Source of the DNA: a virus
DNA length: 50,105 nucleotides
Strand: one strand, 5' to 3'
IMG/VR virus record: IMGVR_UViG_3300025687_000065
Coordinates: 1 to 50,105 of that record
Shown here: in pieces, positions 15,699 to 24,316 of the stretch
Layout: every line of letters begins with the position of its first letter
Numbering within the stretch: position 1 is the first letter of the stretch
Notes under the pieces: generated by a model
Database searches by the model: none
What the model was told of the DNA's origin: nothing
The model's input: the letters and a program-made list of their open reading frames with translations, nothing else
Position numbers and translations under genes: made by a program

Positions 15699-17575
15699 TA
15701 AAATAATGATTTGTTATTTGTTTTTAATTCTACAGACTCTCCTAAAATCTTTTTCTTCCGAGGGCTAGAGTCACCTGAAAACCAGATTTTTAAAGTGGAG
15801 TTAAAACCATTATCTCTGGTAAGAATGTATGACTGGGGGCTTCTAATGATCTCTCGATATTCATCGTCTTCCAATGCAGCCAAACCTTTCTTGTATTCAA
15901 TATTCCAAGCAGATAGGTTTTTCTGTTTCTTTTCCCATTCCTTATACTCTTCATCAGAATAGAAACTTAAAGTTTGATTACCTTTCTTAGCAACCATAAG
16001 AGGTGTTTCTACTTTTAAGATTCTTCCTTCTTCAAAAAGCTCTGGCCAATATTTACCAAAGAAGTTTATAAGAAGGGCCGAGATTGAATTACCATCAACA
16101 TCAGCATCAGTATAAAATAAAATCTTACCGTATCTTAAATCCTTTGGCTCATGACCAATCTTAAGTCCTATTGCAGCCATAAGAGATTGTACTTCTTTAT
16201 TTTGTACAACCTTAGTATCAGGAATTTCACTTACATTAATGAACTTACCTCTTAGTGGAAATGCCCCTTGCATTTGTGGTTCACGGTACCTCCTAAACGC
16301 AGAAGAAGCAGAATCACCTTCAAATATTGCAAGAGTACATTTTTCTCTATTCCCTTTTGTCTTGGCATCAATAAGTTTAAGAACCTTTGACTTATCAAGA
16401 TTATTATTTAACTTACGAAGTTTTGCCCTTTCCTCAGCTGCCTTTTTCCGTTCAATCCAATCTAGGACAGATTGAATAATTTCAGAACCAAAGATTTGCT
16501 TTAAGATCTTATCAGAAAGTTCGTGAATGCTTCCGAAGTCTTTAGGTTCAGTAATAAGCTTTTCTTTAGTTTGAGAAGAGAAGGCAGGATTAATGACCGT
16601 ACAATTAATAAAAAGATACAGATGTTGCCTAAGCTCTGATGGCTTAACGTCTACACGATACTTCTTTTTGATTCTCTCCCTTAGGTCCTGTGTAATTTGC
16701 CATGTAATGTTATTAACATGGGTACCGCCGTCCTTTGTTTCAACAGAGTTAACAAACGAGATTGCCTTAAATCCATTTTCTGAATGACCAATTCCAATTT
16801 GCCAATTTTCAGATTGTTCATAAAAAACTGGAGTGGTATAAAGTTCAGAATATTCCTTAAATGATTTAAATGAAATAGGTTCATCATTTAACCAAATCTT
16901 TAGTTTAGGATTACATGCAGCAATATCATATAACCTCTTCTCCATCATCTGTAAAGATGGCTTATCAATCTTTTTCATACCAAATCTTTCAAAATCTGGT
17001 ACATAAGAAATTTCAGTAAAGCCTCGTTTTGAAGATACTACTTTAGGTTTAGTTTTATCTGCCATGTTATTTGAAAAGGTCTGTGTAAACCTTTTCTTAC
17101 CATCACATGTATCAATTACAAATTCTTTACTAAAAATATTGGTAAGTGTACTACCTACACCGTTTGTACCTACAACAGTTCTCTGTTCGGTATCATCAAA
17201 GTTACTTCCTGTCTTAAGGTTACTGAATATCATTTCAGGAACCCACTCATTATACTCCTTATGAATTTCAACAGGAATACCGCCGTTATCCCATATTGAT
17301 ATTTTATTTGTATCTAGGTCAACAGTTACTTTAATCTGATTAAGCTTAGAATTTCTTTTATGCTCGTCCACAGAATTGGAAACGATCTCATCAAAGAGTT
17401 TTAAGAAACCTGGGTTATAAGTAACCTCTTTAGGTACCAATTTCCAACTTCTACGATCTAAGAGATAAACTTCCTCGGTATGAGGCTTAACAGAACCGAT
17501 GTACATCCCTGGTCTTAGTAGTACATGTTCAGTGTCGGTAAGCTTTTGATATCTCTTCTCTATGTTTACTGCCAT
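15698..17575 (-). CDS. DNA topoisomerase II large subunit (gp39/gp60-like)
   Basis: 625 residues: GHKL ATPase (FDEIVSNSVDEH near 62-72, IWDNGGIPVE, GTNGVGSTLTN near 140), transducer domain, and TOPRIM with FEGDSASSAF and TDADVDGNSI. In T4 this is split into gp39 and gp60, with a 50-nucleotide bypass in gene 60; here ATPase and TOPRIM are in one uninterrupted frame. It makes topoisomerase II with the medium subunit, overlapping it by one base. A late-like box (17585-17596) precedes it. Confidence 0.93.
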   Translation of the reverse strand: MAVNIEKRYQKLTDTEHVLLRPGMYIGSVKPHTEEVYLLDRRSWKLVPKEVTYNPGFLKLFDEIVSNSVDEHKRNSKLNQIKVTVDLDTNKISIWDNGGIPVEIHKEYNEWVPEMIFSNLKTGSNFDDTEQRTVVGTNGVGSTLTNIFSKEFVIDTCDGKKRFTQTFSNNMADKTKPKVVSSKRGFTEISYVPDFERFGMKKIDKPSLQMMEKRLYDIAACNPKLKIWLNDEPISFKSFKEYSELYTTPVFYEQSENWQIGIGHSENGFKAISFVNSVETKDGGTHVNNITWQITQDLRERIKKKYRVDVKPSELRQHLYLFINCTVINPAFSSQTKEKLITEPKDFGSIHELSDKILKQIFGSEIIQSVLDWIERKKAAEERAKLRKLNNNLDKSKVLKLIDAKTKGNREKCTLAIFEGDSASSAFRRYREPQMQGAFPLRGKFINVSEIPDTKVVQNKEVQSLMAAIGLKIGHEPKDLRYGKILFYTDADVDGNSISALLINFFGKYWPELFEEGRILKVETPLMVAKKGNQTLSFYSDEEYKEWEKKQKNLSAWNIEYKKGLAALEDDEYREIIRSPQSYILTRDNGFNSTLKIWFSGDSSPRKKKILGESVELKTNNKSLF

Positions 17576-17584
17576 ACTCTTTAT

Positions 17585-17597
17585 TTTTATATTGTAG
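17585..17597 (-). promoter_or_regulatory. Candidate promoter for the topoisomerase operon
   Basis: Minus strand TACAATATAAAAA about 10 bases upstream of the ATG at 17575. Confidence 0.4.
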
Positions 17598-17610
17598 AAA
17601 CCTAAAAGGT

Positions 17611-17829
17611 TTACTCGTCATTAAACTCATACCTAAGTTTAAGCCTAAGATAATTTACATATGAATGATAAAGATCAGGATGTTTCTTAGAGATGTGCTT
17701 CCATTTAGTTGCAAAGTTTTCTGTTAGGTTTTTTAACCCGTCATAGTGAATACAAGTATTCTTTTTGTTAGAGATAACCTTTTTTACCCAGTAAAAATCA
17801 GCTTTAATTTTCTCAAATAAATTTCCCAT
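17611..17829 (-). CDS. Small basic protein next to the tRNA gene
   Basis: I choose ATG at 17829 (MGNLFEKIKADFYWVKKV..., 72 residues), because a longer frame would extend into the tRNA gene. It is Lys-rich with aromatic residues (KADFYWVKKVISNKK, SYVNYLRLKLRYEFNDE) and is otherwise unrecognised. It starts 14 bases after the 3' end of the tRNA and may share its transcript with the tmRNA and topoisomerase. Confidence 0.65.
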   Translation of the reverse strand: MGNLFEKIKADFYWVKKVISNKKNTCIHYDGLKNLTENFATKWKHISKKHPDLYHSYVNYLRLKLRYEFNDE

Positions 17830-17843
17830 ACTATTTAATTTAG

Positions 17844-17918
17844 AGCCCCCTGTAGGAATCGAACCCACGACCTACTGAGTACAAATCAGTTGCTCTAAGC
17901 CATCTGAGCTAAGGGGGC
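17844..17918 (-). tRNA. tRNA-Thr, anticodon UGU
   Basis: Cloverleaf read on the minus strand: acceptor stem GCCCCCU / AGGGGGC, D-arm GCTC...GAGC, anticodon stem ACUGA/UCAGU with loop UUUGUAC (anticodon UGU), T-arm GUGGG UUCGAUU CCUAC, discriminator U. The CCA is not encoded. UGU reads ACA, the codon expected to be frequent in AT-rich genes. It lies 4 bases downstream of the tmRNA, so both are probably cut from one transcript. Confidence 0.95.
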
Positions 17919-17922
17919 ATAG

Positions 17923-18327
17923 TGGAGGTGGTGGGATTCGAACCCACGTCCAATAAGTTTCCATACCAGGCATTCTTACAGCTTATCCAGTTATTTGACT
18001 CTGGCAAACTTTTTGCCTTAAAGTTTTTGGACTGACGTTTTTAGCTTTGGTCAGCGAACCTACCACTAGAGCCGATCTTAATGGGTATTGGATTTCTCCT
18101 CAAGGTTTCTCGTGGTTTCGATAGAGGTACTATAAACCTTTTTTCCCTCAATTGCTTCCTTTAACACCTTATCTATCTACAAGCATACTCAATAGGATGG
18201 TGTGCGTTAGTGCCTAACTCTTAGGCTGCCATCGCAAGTTCAGTGTTGCCACTTACTTGTTTGATGTAGGTCATCACCCGTGCTGTACCTAATACTTCTA
18301 ACAAATTGTCAAAAGCCGGTCACCCCC
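17923..18327 (-). ncRNA. ssrA: tmRNA (SsrA), one-piece, phage-encoded
   Basis: 5' end GGGGGTGACCGGCTTTTGAC pairs with the 3' end CACCTCC(A): seven base pairs including the G3-U70 pair that alanyl-tRNA synthetase reads. The T-arm is GTGGG TTCGAAT CCCAC. CCA is not encoded. The resume segment (18250 to 18221, minus) reads G-N-T-E-L-A-M-A-A then TAA, so stalled proteins would get a tag ending MAA rather than the more usual ALAA. Length about 405 nt, close to bacterial tmRNAs. The RNA rescues stalled ribosomes with SmpB. A TATAAATA box (18350-18357) is about 22 bases upstream. Confidence 0.95.
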
Positions 18328-18349
18328 ATATTTTCAAAGAACTGTTTGA

Positions 18350-18357
18350 TATTTATA
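18350..18357 (-). promoter_or_regulatory. TATAAATA box upstream of tmRNA
   Basis: Minus strand reads TATAAATA exactly, the T4 late-promoter consensus, 22 bases upstream of the tmRNA 5' end. It lies in the short gap after the 100-residue ORF. Confidence 0.55.
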
Positions 18358-18361
18358 TTGC

Positions 18362-18664
18362 TTATGACTCCTTTAGTTTTTGTTGCCAATAAGCCATTTC
18401 TCTTTCTCTTTTAGCTTTACGCAGTTCCCACTCCCATTTTTCATAGAGTGTATATGAATACTTCCAACCACAGTCTTCATCATAATCGTCATCTTCGACT
18501 ACCACGATTGAAGGTCCCATGATTTCCTGGAGTACTCCAAGATCTACCGGTCTCCAATAACCAAATCGGAAATAGTTATGATTACCATCTCCCATAATAC
18601 GGCCAACTTCAAATTGACCAAATGCTTTTTCAACTTCTTTAAGTTTTGAGATATCCATTTTCAT
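18362..18664 (-). CDS. Small acidic protein of unknown function
   Basis: 100 residues; the ATG at 18664 overlaps the TGA of the gene upstream, with an alternative Met two codons later. It has an aspartate-rich stretch (VVVEDDDYDEDCGW) followed by a basic, helical C-terminus (EWELRKAKREREMAYWQQKL). It ends 35 bases before the tmRNA. No family recognised. Confidence 0.65.
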   Translation of the reverse strand: MKMDISKLKEVEKAFGQFEVGRIMGDGNHNYFRFGYWRPVDLGVLQEIMGPSIVVVEDDDYDEDCGWKYSYTLYEKWEWELRKAKREREMAYWQQKLKES

Positions 18665-18888
18665 CGTTCTAAAATTACAAGTTCTCCAAAATGGCGGTCA
18701 AAAACCTGAATGAGATTTTCATAATCACCGCTCATCATTTCAGTGGTAAGTTCTCCGCGTTGTTGTGGTTCATAATCCAATTGCTTTGCCAAATTCTGGG
18801 CAAGGCTAATTAGAGCAAATGCATTTCCATCAGGACCAGTAAGATCCACGATAATTGGTCCACTATGTTGTTTCTTTTCTCGTATCAT
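18661..18888 (-). CDS. Small protein of unknown function
   Basis: 75 residues: MIREKKQHSGPIIVDLTGPDGNAFALISLAQNLAKQLDYEPQQRGELTTEMMSGDYENLIQVFDRHFGELVILER. It looks like a compact alpha/beta domain. The whole run of four small genes from 19300 to 18362 is tightly packed with 2-4 base overlaps or gaps, so it is one operon probably read from the early promoter at 19324-19354. Confidence 0.65.
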   Translation of the reverse strand: MIREKKQHSGPIIVDLTGPDGNAFALISLAQNLAKQLDYEPQQRGELTTEMMSGDYENLIQVFDRHFGELVILER

Positions 18889-18890
18889 AT

Positions 18891-19085
18891 TTACATTGAC
18901 ATATAAGTTTCAGACTGAGTCCATCTTTGGTACCACTCATCATGAGCTTCGGTAACCTCAGACTTTTGAATTCCTTTATGGTAAACATGGTTACCAAAGA
19001 TAGCTCCTAGATTAACAGTGTTCTTGGTTTCGCGAGTAATGCGGTAGAATCCACCATCATACTTTACTATAGTTCCTTTTTCCAT
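18891..19085 (-). CDS. Small protein of unknown function
   Basis: 64 residues, starting MEKGTIVKYDGGFYRITRET with a short beta-strand pattern like a small SH3-type or nucleic-acid-binding fold, ending WYQRWTQSETYMSM. It stops 2 bases before the next gene's ATG. No known family recognised. Confidence 0.62.
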   Translation of the reverse strand: MEKGTIVKYDGGFYRITRETKNTVNLGAIFGNHVYHKGIQKSEVTEAHDEWYQRWTQSETYMSM

Positions 19086-19087
19086 GA

Positions 19088-19300
19088 TTAGATGTAGTTA
19101 AGGTGAGAGTTAAATTCCTTTTCTTCCTGTGCCCATTGGCGAAGGATAGAGTTAACTTGGGTTGAGATCCATCCCATATCCCATGGAGTAAGTTCTCCAT
19201 AGCGAGCGATTTGACGATGGGTAAAGTATTCCACGCGGTCAGTATTACCTTGTGCCATGTGGAAGGCAATTTTAGGAAGGTATCCGTTTTCGTATTTCAT
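19088..19300 (-). CDS. Small protein, first gene of an early operon
   Basis: 70 residues: MKYENGYLPKIAFHMAQGNTDRVEYFTHRQIARYGELTPWDMGWISTQVNSILRQWAQEEKEF. Aromatic- and charge-rich, probably helical. It is the first gene after the early-type promoter element with a 10-bp inverted repeat. No family recognised. Confidence 0.65.
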   Translation of the reverse strand: MKYENGYLPKIAFHMAQGNTDRVEYFTHRQIARYGELTPWDMGWISTQVNSILRQWAQEEKEFNSHLNYI

Positions 19301-19311
19301 ATTCCGTTTAA

Positions 19312-19354
19312 ATTTGTATATTATAAATATAATACAAATTTTTGGGAATTGAAA
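19312..19354 (-). promoter_or_regulatory. Candidate early promoter with palindrome (31-bp element, copy 2)
   Basis: Minus strand TTTCAATTC, 14 bases, TATATTTA: same layout and spacing as the element at 10502-10532. The -7 box lies in an inverted repeat, AAATTTGTAT ... ATACAAATTT (10-bp arms, 12-base centre, about 19312-19343), which could be an operator for a dimeric regulator. Confidence 0.55.
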
Positions 19355-19393
19355 ACTTTTCCTAGACTTTTTTCAAAAAGTTATTAACAATTT

Positions 19394-20188
19394 TTAGAAT
19401 GGCATTTCAGGCTCAGCTTTCATCTTTTCCATAAGCTTACGAGCGATGATTTTGGTTTCCTTTGAGAATTCTCCTTTATCAATCATCCATTCAATATAAC
19501 GTGAATCTGCTTCATATACTTCACGGAAAGGTTTTCCACTCCATTTACCAAAGTTAAAGATAATTTCTTTCTTGCCATTAATTTCAGCAAACTTAAACTT
19601 ACCGCTTAGGTCAACTTGTGTTTGGCGAGATTCATTAACTACTTTATCAATTTCTTCAACTGTTTGTGGCATATCATAGAGTTCACGTTGAGCCTGGAAG
19701 ATTTCCATTGTTGCACGAATATCATTCTCTGCACGGTGTGCACCTTCTAAAGTCTTACCTGTGTATTTCGTATATGCCGTGCTTAAGTCTCTTCTTTCAT
19801 ATTTTGAGTAAATAAGGAAAGGATCAATAACAGCTCGGTTACGATGATTGAAAACGATACCGGCTCTCATAAGTTCTTCGGTAAGCATTGGGATATCGAA
19901 GTAAAGTGCATTATAGCCACCTAGATCACTATCACCAATGAAGTCAACAACTTCTTTTGCCATAGCCTCAAACCTATCTTGGTCTTCTAATAGATCTGGT
20001 GTAATTCCATGTTTATCAATCGCCTCTTGTCTCCATTCAACATTAGTACCTGGATTTACGAGGGAATAAAAAGATCCAATTTCATTTCCATCAAGATCGG
20101 TCTTTATCATACAGATCTCAATAATACGATCCGTTGCTGTGTTTACACCTGTAGTTTCTAAATCAAACCATACAATACTTTTAGCCAT
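19394..20188 (-). CDS. DnaQ-like 3'-5' exonuclease (DEDD family)
   Basis: 264 residues. The exonuclease I motif FDLETTG (Asp9, Glu11) opens the protein, motif II is GYNALYFDIPML, and motif III is HRAENDIRATMEIF, giving the DEDDh set. The first ~185 residues match the epsilon-like domain; the C-terminal part (SGKFKFAEINGKKEIIFNFGKWSGKPFREV) looks like the small domain often found after DnaQ exonucleases that act on RNA or DNA ends. It could proofread or trim DNA or RNA. It is separated from the tape-measure gene by an 80-base gap containing an ATATAAAA-type box. Confidence 0.88.
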   Translation of the reverse strand: MAKSIVWFDLETTGVNTATDRIIEICMIKTDLDGNEIGSFYSLVNPGTNVEWRQEAIDKHGITPDLLEDQDRFEAMAKEVVDFIGDSDLGGYNALYFDIPMLTEELMRAGIVFNHRNRAVIDPFLIYSKYERRDLSTAYTKYTGKTLEGAHRAENDIRATMEIFQAQRELYDMPQTVEEIDKVVNESRQTQVDLSGKFKFAEINGKKEIIFNFGKWSGKPFREVYEADSRYIEWMIDKGEFSKETKIIARKLMEKMKAEPEMPF

Positions 20189-20268
20189 AATATACTATTT
20201 TCGTTAACTCTCTGTTAATTTTATATAGTAACAGGTTAACTTAGTTTTATGAATCTAAGAGTTTTATT

Positions 20269-23200
20269 CTATGATTCCACTACCTTAAGAGTGATTCCTT
20301 CAATTGCTGCAGGCAATGAACCCAATGTAGTATTAATTCTTCCTAATGTAGAGTTTAATTGTGACATATCAGGACCTTTGCCACCACCTCCGCTGAAAAG
20401 ACCTTTAAGACCAGCTAAAATACCACCACCTTCGCCACCTTCGCCACCTTCAGACGATAGAAGTTCCTTAATTTCTTTAATAGCATTAATAAGTTCTTCT
20501 TGTGCCTTCTTGTTACGGGTTAATGTTCCAGCAGAACTAAATAATTCAGCAAACTTTTCAGCCTTGTAAGGATCAATCTTATTTATAGCAGCTGTAATTC
20601 TTTGCATCTCGTTAGCAGCAACCGTTAAAGAACCGTCTTTGGCACGATCTGAGATTTCTGTTAAGAATCCTTCCATGTGGTCTACCTTATCCGCAAAGTC
20701 AGGATTATCGTAATAGAACATAAATGAATCTTGGATAGAAGTAAAGAGTGCAGTGATTGCATCGGCTACCGCATAAGGATCGTCGATCGTATCCATAAAT
20801 GTTCTTAATTGGAATGCAGTACTAATTAATGATTTGTTAATATCTTTAACTGCATCAATACCTACCTCAACAGCATTTTGGCTCCATGAAGTACTAAAGC
20901 CAAACATTCCTTTAACTTCTTTAGTAACTTGCTGTCCACCAATGTGTGCGAATGCATTACCTACAGCAGTAAGGGTATACGAGATGGCATCCCCAACTGA
21001 TTTAGCATCTTCAAATTCACCTTGGAAAATATCCATAAAGTACTTAAGACCATCCGTAACTTCCATTAATGCTTCATTAATTCCAGAGACTGATTCAATA
21101 CCTTTTTGTACAGCGTTTTCTTGGAATCCAAAGAAACTTAAGAATGGATTGCTTGAAGGCTGACCTGTTCCAATTGAAGCAAATGCATCACCAACAGTTG
21201 ATAAAACAAAGCTTACAGTTTCCCCAATTGTCTTAAAGTCTATATCCTTGTCTGCAAATGCCTTAAGACCCTCTGCAATACTACTTAATTCTGTTCCAGC
21301 ACCTTGAACATTTTCAACACCTTTTGCAACAAGATTCTCATCCCAACTAAACATAAACCAACCATCTTCCTCTTCTTTACCTCCAATTACAGCAAAAGCA
21401 TCACCGACAAAGGTTAATGATTTAGTAACAGCATCGGCTAATGCATCCCAATCAACATTAGCGTCTATCATTTCCTGGAATGTTTTTAATCCGGTTGCAA
21501 TGTTAGTTAATTCTGTTCCAGCACCAGCAACTGCATCGACACCTTTTGCAACAAGATTCTCATCCCAACTAAAGATAAACCAACCGTCCTCTTCTTCTTT
21601 ACCTCCAATTACAGCAAAAGCATCACCAACGAAAGTTAGTGTATTAGTAACAGCACTGGCTAATGCATCCCAATCAACTCCAGCATCTATCATTTCCTGA
21701 AATGATTTCAATCCAGTTGCAATGTTAGTTAATTCTGTACCTGCTCCTTTAACCGCATCAACCCCTTTCTCTACAAGGTTTTCATCCCAACTAAATGGAC
21801 CCCATCCATCTTGAACTTCCATGCCACCGATAGTAGCAAATGCTTTACTTAAGAATCCTAAGGTATCTGTAATAGCAACATTAAGGTAACCGCCTTCTTG
21901 GAATGATTCTGTGGTTAGACCATATTCCCTTTGTAAATCCAAGAATGATTTTAATCCAGTCGTAACATCTTTAAGAGCATTACCTGAACCCTTAACTGCA
22001 TCAATACCTTTCTCAACTAGGTTCTCATCCCAACTAAATGGACCCCATCCATCCTGGACTTCCATTCCTCCAATTGTAGCAAATGCTTTACTTAAGAATC
22101 CTAAAGTATCGGTAATAGCAACATTAAGGTAACCACCTTCTTCAAATGCTTTATTATCTAATTTGTATGCCTTCTTAAGATCAAGAAATGCAGCTAACCC
22201 TTTTGTAACCTCATTAAGAGCATCACCTGCTCCCATAACAGAATCAATACCACGTTCAACCGCATTGGGGCTAAACATGTTTCCAAAGACTGCACCAAAT
22301 AATCCACCAGGGCTAGCAGGTTCTCCACCTGCTTGAGCAAATGCCCCACTCACAGCACCTAATGCAACAGCCAATTCCTTAGAATCTTGTTCGTCAAACC
22401 CAACAGCTTTAAAATCAGTTAAACCTTTTGATAGTTCCTGTAATGCGTAGCCTGCAGCTGCATACATTCCGGCAGCAGCCAAGCCAGCACCACTCTGCAT
22501 AACTCTAGTAAATAATCCCTTGAGCATACCAAATGCACCAGCCTCGGGATCAACACCAGAGAATGCCATCGCAACACCACCTAATACCGTTGCAAGATCT
22601 TTGGCATCTTGTTCAGAATAATCTAATTCTTTCATTGCCTTAAGACCTGGTGCTAATAAGAGTAATGCACCACCAGCAGCAGCAAATAGAGCAGGACCTA
22701 ATAGAGCAGCCCCAGCTGTAGCAGCAACAGCCAATCCGGCTAAAGCCATAACCGTACCGATTCCTAATAGGATTCCGGATTGTACTAAGATATCACCAAG
22801 GCCCATACCTTCTGTAGCTTTGGCAAAAGGAACATATCCTAAAGAGAATACAAGTAAACCTAAACCATTTAGAGCCAATGATAATGCACCTTGTGCAATA
22901 TTGGACAATCCAAATTTACCAACTAATGCAGTAGCCACACCTATACCTAAGATAACAGCAGATTGAATTAAAACATCCATCAATCCCAGCCCAGCTGTAG
23001 CAAGACGGAATATTCCAAGACCAACAGAGAATACTATTAATCCTAATCCTATTAATGCTACTGCGGCTGCCCCTTTACGAATATTTTTAGACATCTTTCT
23101 ACTACCAAGTAAAGAGAATGCTCCTCCTATCAAAACAAGGCTAGCAACCATACCTATTAAAACAACCGGTGCCATTATTATAAGAGCAGCGGTAAGAGCA

Positions 23201-24048
23201 AAGAATGCTAATCCTATTGCAAAGGATTTCATAGCATCCCCCATCCTATCCACAGCCCTAGTGCCTTTCCTTATCTGCTTATCTTTTCTACCTACCTTGG
23301 TAAAAACCCACGCCATAATACCTATCGCAGCCCCAATGATAGGTGTAAATAAAATACCAACAGCAGAAGCAACAGCAGCAAAGACTAGACCTTTTGCAAA
23401 ACTTTGCAAAGAATCTCCCATTATCTGTAAGGTTTTAGCGCCTTTCTTTGCATCTTTATTTTGACCTAACTCATTAAAAATGTCGCTTACTTTTGTAACA
23501 ACCCTAGCTAATAAATTTAGCCCACCTAGCTTTTCAACTATTGCTAAAGGTATTACTGATTTTGCTAATGACTTTGAAAACCCAAGTATAGAACTACCCA
23601 TTACTTCTAAAGTCTCTGCTGCCTTGGCTACCTTTTTAGGTTTCTTAATGTCTTCTAAAACCCCAAAGGTTTCTCTTATTGTATCAATAAAATGTTGAGA
23701 GGTCTTTCTCTTAACACGTCTAAATGCTACAAGACCAGTAGCCAATTCCATAGCACTGGCACCTAATGCCGATAGGACATCACCTGCATTTTTTGCAGCT
23801 GAAAGTTTGCCACCTTTACCACCCTTACCTCCTAATGCAATAGAACTCTTTCCAGTATTAAGTTCAATTTGTTTAAGGTATTCAGTTTGGGCCTGCAGCT
23901 CATAATAGATAGCATCCTCTAAACTCTTAGCCCCACCACTTCCAGTTGCCATAGCAACAAAAGCGTCTAATTTTTCGTTAGTCGCTTCTGTTGCCGCTGC
24001 AATTTTGGATAGCGGATCCATTAAGTCTTTGAGTGTAACAGCTGCCAT
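20269..24048 (-). CDS. Tail tape-measure protein
   Basis: 1259 residues. The N-terminal ~130 are polar and helical; residues about 200-490 hold many hydrophobic stretches typical of tape measures; from about 490 to 1090 the sequence is a series of repeats of ~60-65 residues, whose core is G-x-A-F-A-x-I-G-G-x-E...DGWxxFSWDENLVxKGVDAVxGAGTELTNIATGLKxF. The C-terminal end has a Glu-Gly-Gly triplet run (GGEGGEGGG). It sits after the tube and chaperone genes as expected for the tail-length ruler. Repeats of the DNA itself are long enough for unequal crossing-over. Confidence 0.9.
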   Translation of the reverse strand: MAAVTLKDLMDPLSKIAAATEATNEKLDAFVAMATGSGGAKSLEDAIYYELQAQTEYLKQIELNTGKSSIALGGKGGKGGKLSAAKNAGDVLSALGASAMELATGLVAFRRVKRKTSQHFIDTIRETFGVLEDIKKPKKVAKAAETLEVMGSSILGFSKSLAKSVIPLAIVEKLGGLNLLARVVTKVSDIFNELGQNKDAKKGAKTLQIMGDSLQSFAKGLVFAAVASAVGILFTPIIGAAIGIMAWVFTKVGRKDKQIRKGTRAVDRMGDAMKSFAIGLAFFALTAALIIMAPVVLIGMVASLVLIGGAFSLLGSRKMSKNIRKGAAAVALIGLGLIVFSVGLGIFRLATAGLGLMDVLIQSAVILGIGVATALVGKFGLSNIAQGALSLALNGLGLLVFSLGYVPFAKATEGMGLGDILVQSGILLGIGTVMALAGLAVAATAGAALLGPALFAAAGGALLLLAPGLKAMKELDYSEQDAKDLATVLGGVAMAFSGVDPEAGAFGMLKGLFTRVMQSGAGLAAAGMYAAAGYALQELSKGLTDFKAVGFDEQDSKELAVALGAVSGAFAQAGGEPASPGGLFGAVFGNMFSPNAVERGIDSVMGAGDALNEVTKGLAAFLDLKKAYKLDNKAFEEGGYLNVAITDTLGFLSKAFATIGGMEVQDGWGPFSWDENLVEKGIDAVKGSGNALKDVTTGLKSFLDLQREYGLTTESFQEGGYLNVAITDTLGFLSKAFATIGGMEVQDGWGPFSWDENLVEKGVDAVKGAGTELTNIATGLKSFQEMIDAGVDWDALASAVTNTLTFVGDAFAVIGGKEEEDGWFIFSWDENLVAKGVDAVAGAGTELTNIATGLKTFQEMIDANVDWDALADAVTKSLTFVGDAFAVIGGKEEEDGWFMFSWDENLVAKGVENVQGAGTELSSIAEGLKAFADKDIDFKTIGETVSFVLSTVGDAFASIGTGQPSSNPFLSFFGFQENAVQKGIESVSGINEALMEVTDGLKYFMDIFQGEFEDAKSVGDAISYTLTAVGNAFAHIGGQQVTKEVKGMFGFSTSWSQNAVEVGIDAVKDINKSLISTAFQLRTFMDTIDDPYAVADAITALFTSIQDSFMFYYDNPDFADKVDHMEGFLTEISDRAKDGSLTVAANEMQRITAAINKIDPYKAEKFAELFSSAGTLTRNKKAQEELINAIKEIKELLSSEGGEGGEGGGILAGLKGLFSGGGGKGPDMSQLNSTLGRINTTLGSLPAAIEGITLKVVES

Positions 24049-24060
24049 TACATTATATAT

Positions 24061-24294
24061 TTAGAACTTCGGCATGCTTATGCTAGGCATAGATGGCATT
24101 TTATAACTACTCATCTGTTTTTGCGCTGTTTTCTGCATTGAGTTAGGTTTATATTTGTCTTCGTAAGAAGAACTTGACCTCTTCTCCTCGTCGTTACGCT
24201 CTTTAACTATATCATTGTAGATTTCAAGAGTGTATTCGTATTCATAAAATGGAAGCATATCCAGCTCAGTTGGCTGGACATGCAATTTTTCCAT
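24061..24294 (-). CDS. Tail assembly chaperone, second protein (gp51-like position)
   Basis: 77 residues from ATG 24294: MEKLHVQPTELDMLPFYEYEYTLEIYNDIVKERNDEEKR, then a Ser/Met/Pro-rich tail. The P-F-Y-E-Y-E-Y stretch resembles the downstream tail-assembly chaperone that sits just before the tape measure in many phages. The frame is open upstream through the stop of the gp26-like gene, in the +1 frame, so a frameshift fusion (about 416 residues) is also possible. Confidence 0.75.
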   Translation of the reverse strand: MEKLHVQPTELDMLPFYEYEYTLEIYNDIVKERNDEEKRSSSSYEDKYKPNSMQKTAQKQMSSYKMPSMPSISMPKF

Positions 24295-24310
24295 AAGTAG
24301 AACTCTAATC

Positions 24311-24316
24311 TTAAAG
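24311..24316 (-). promoter_or_regulatory. Candidate +1 ribosomal frameshift site (CTT-TAA)
   Basis: The gp26-like gene ends CTT CTT TAA G. A +1 slip of the last Leu codon onto TTT puts the ribosome in frame AAG ATT AGA..., continuing into the downstream chaperone. CTT before a stop is the slip codon of the bacterial RF2 gene. No upstream Shine-Dalgarno-like stimulator is obvious, so this is only a candidate. Confidence 0.4.

Noticed and set aside
17830-17868. Longer start for the small gene next to the tRNA
   Set aside because: It would be encoded inside the tRNA 3' half; ATG at 17829 starts just outside.
19312-19343. Inverted repeat as a terminator
   Set aside because: It is all A/T with no GC stem and lies upstream of a gene; better explained as promoter/operator.
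20249-20569. Plus-strand ORF opposite the tape-measure 3' end
   Set aside because: Pro/Ser-rich translation without domain, a shadow of the repeat-containing minus-strand gene with clear homology-like pattern.
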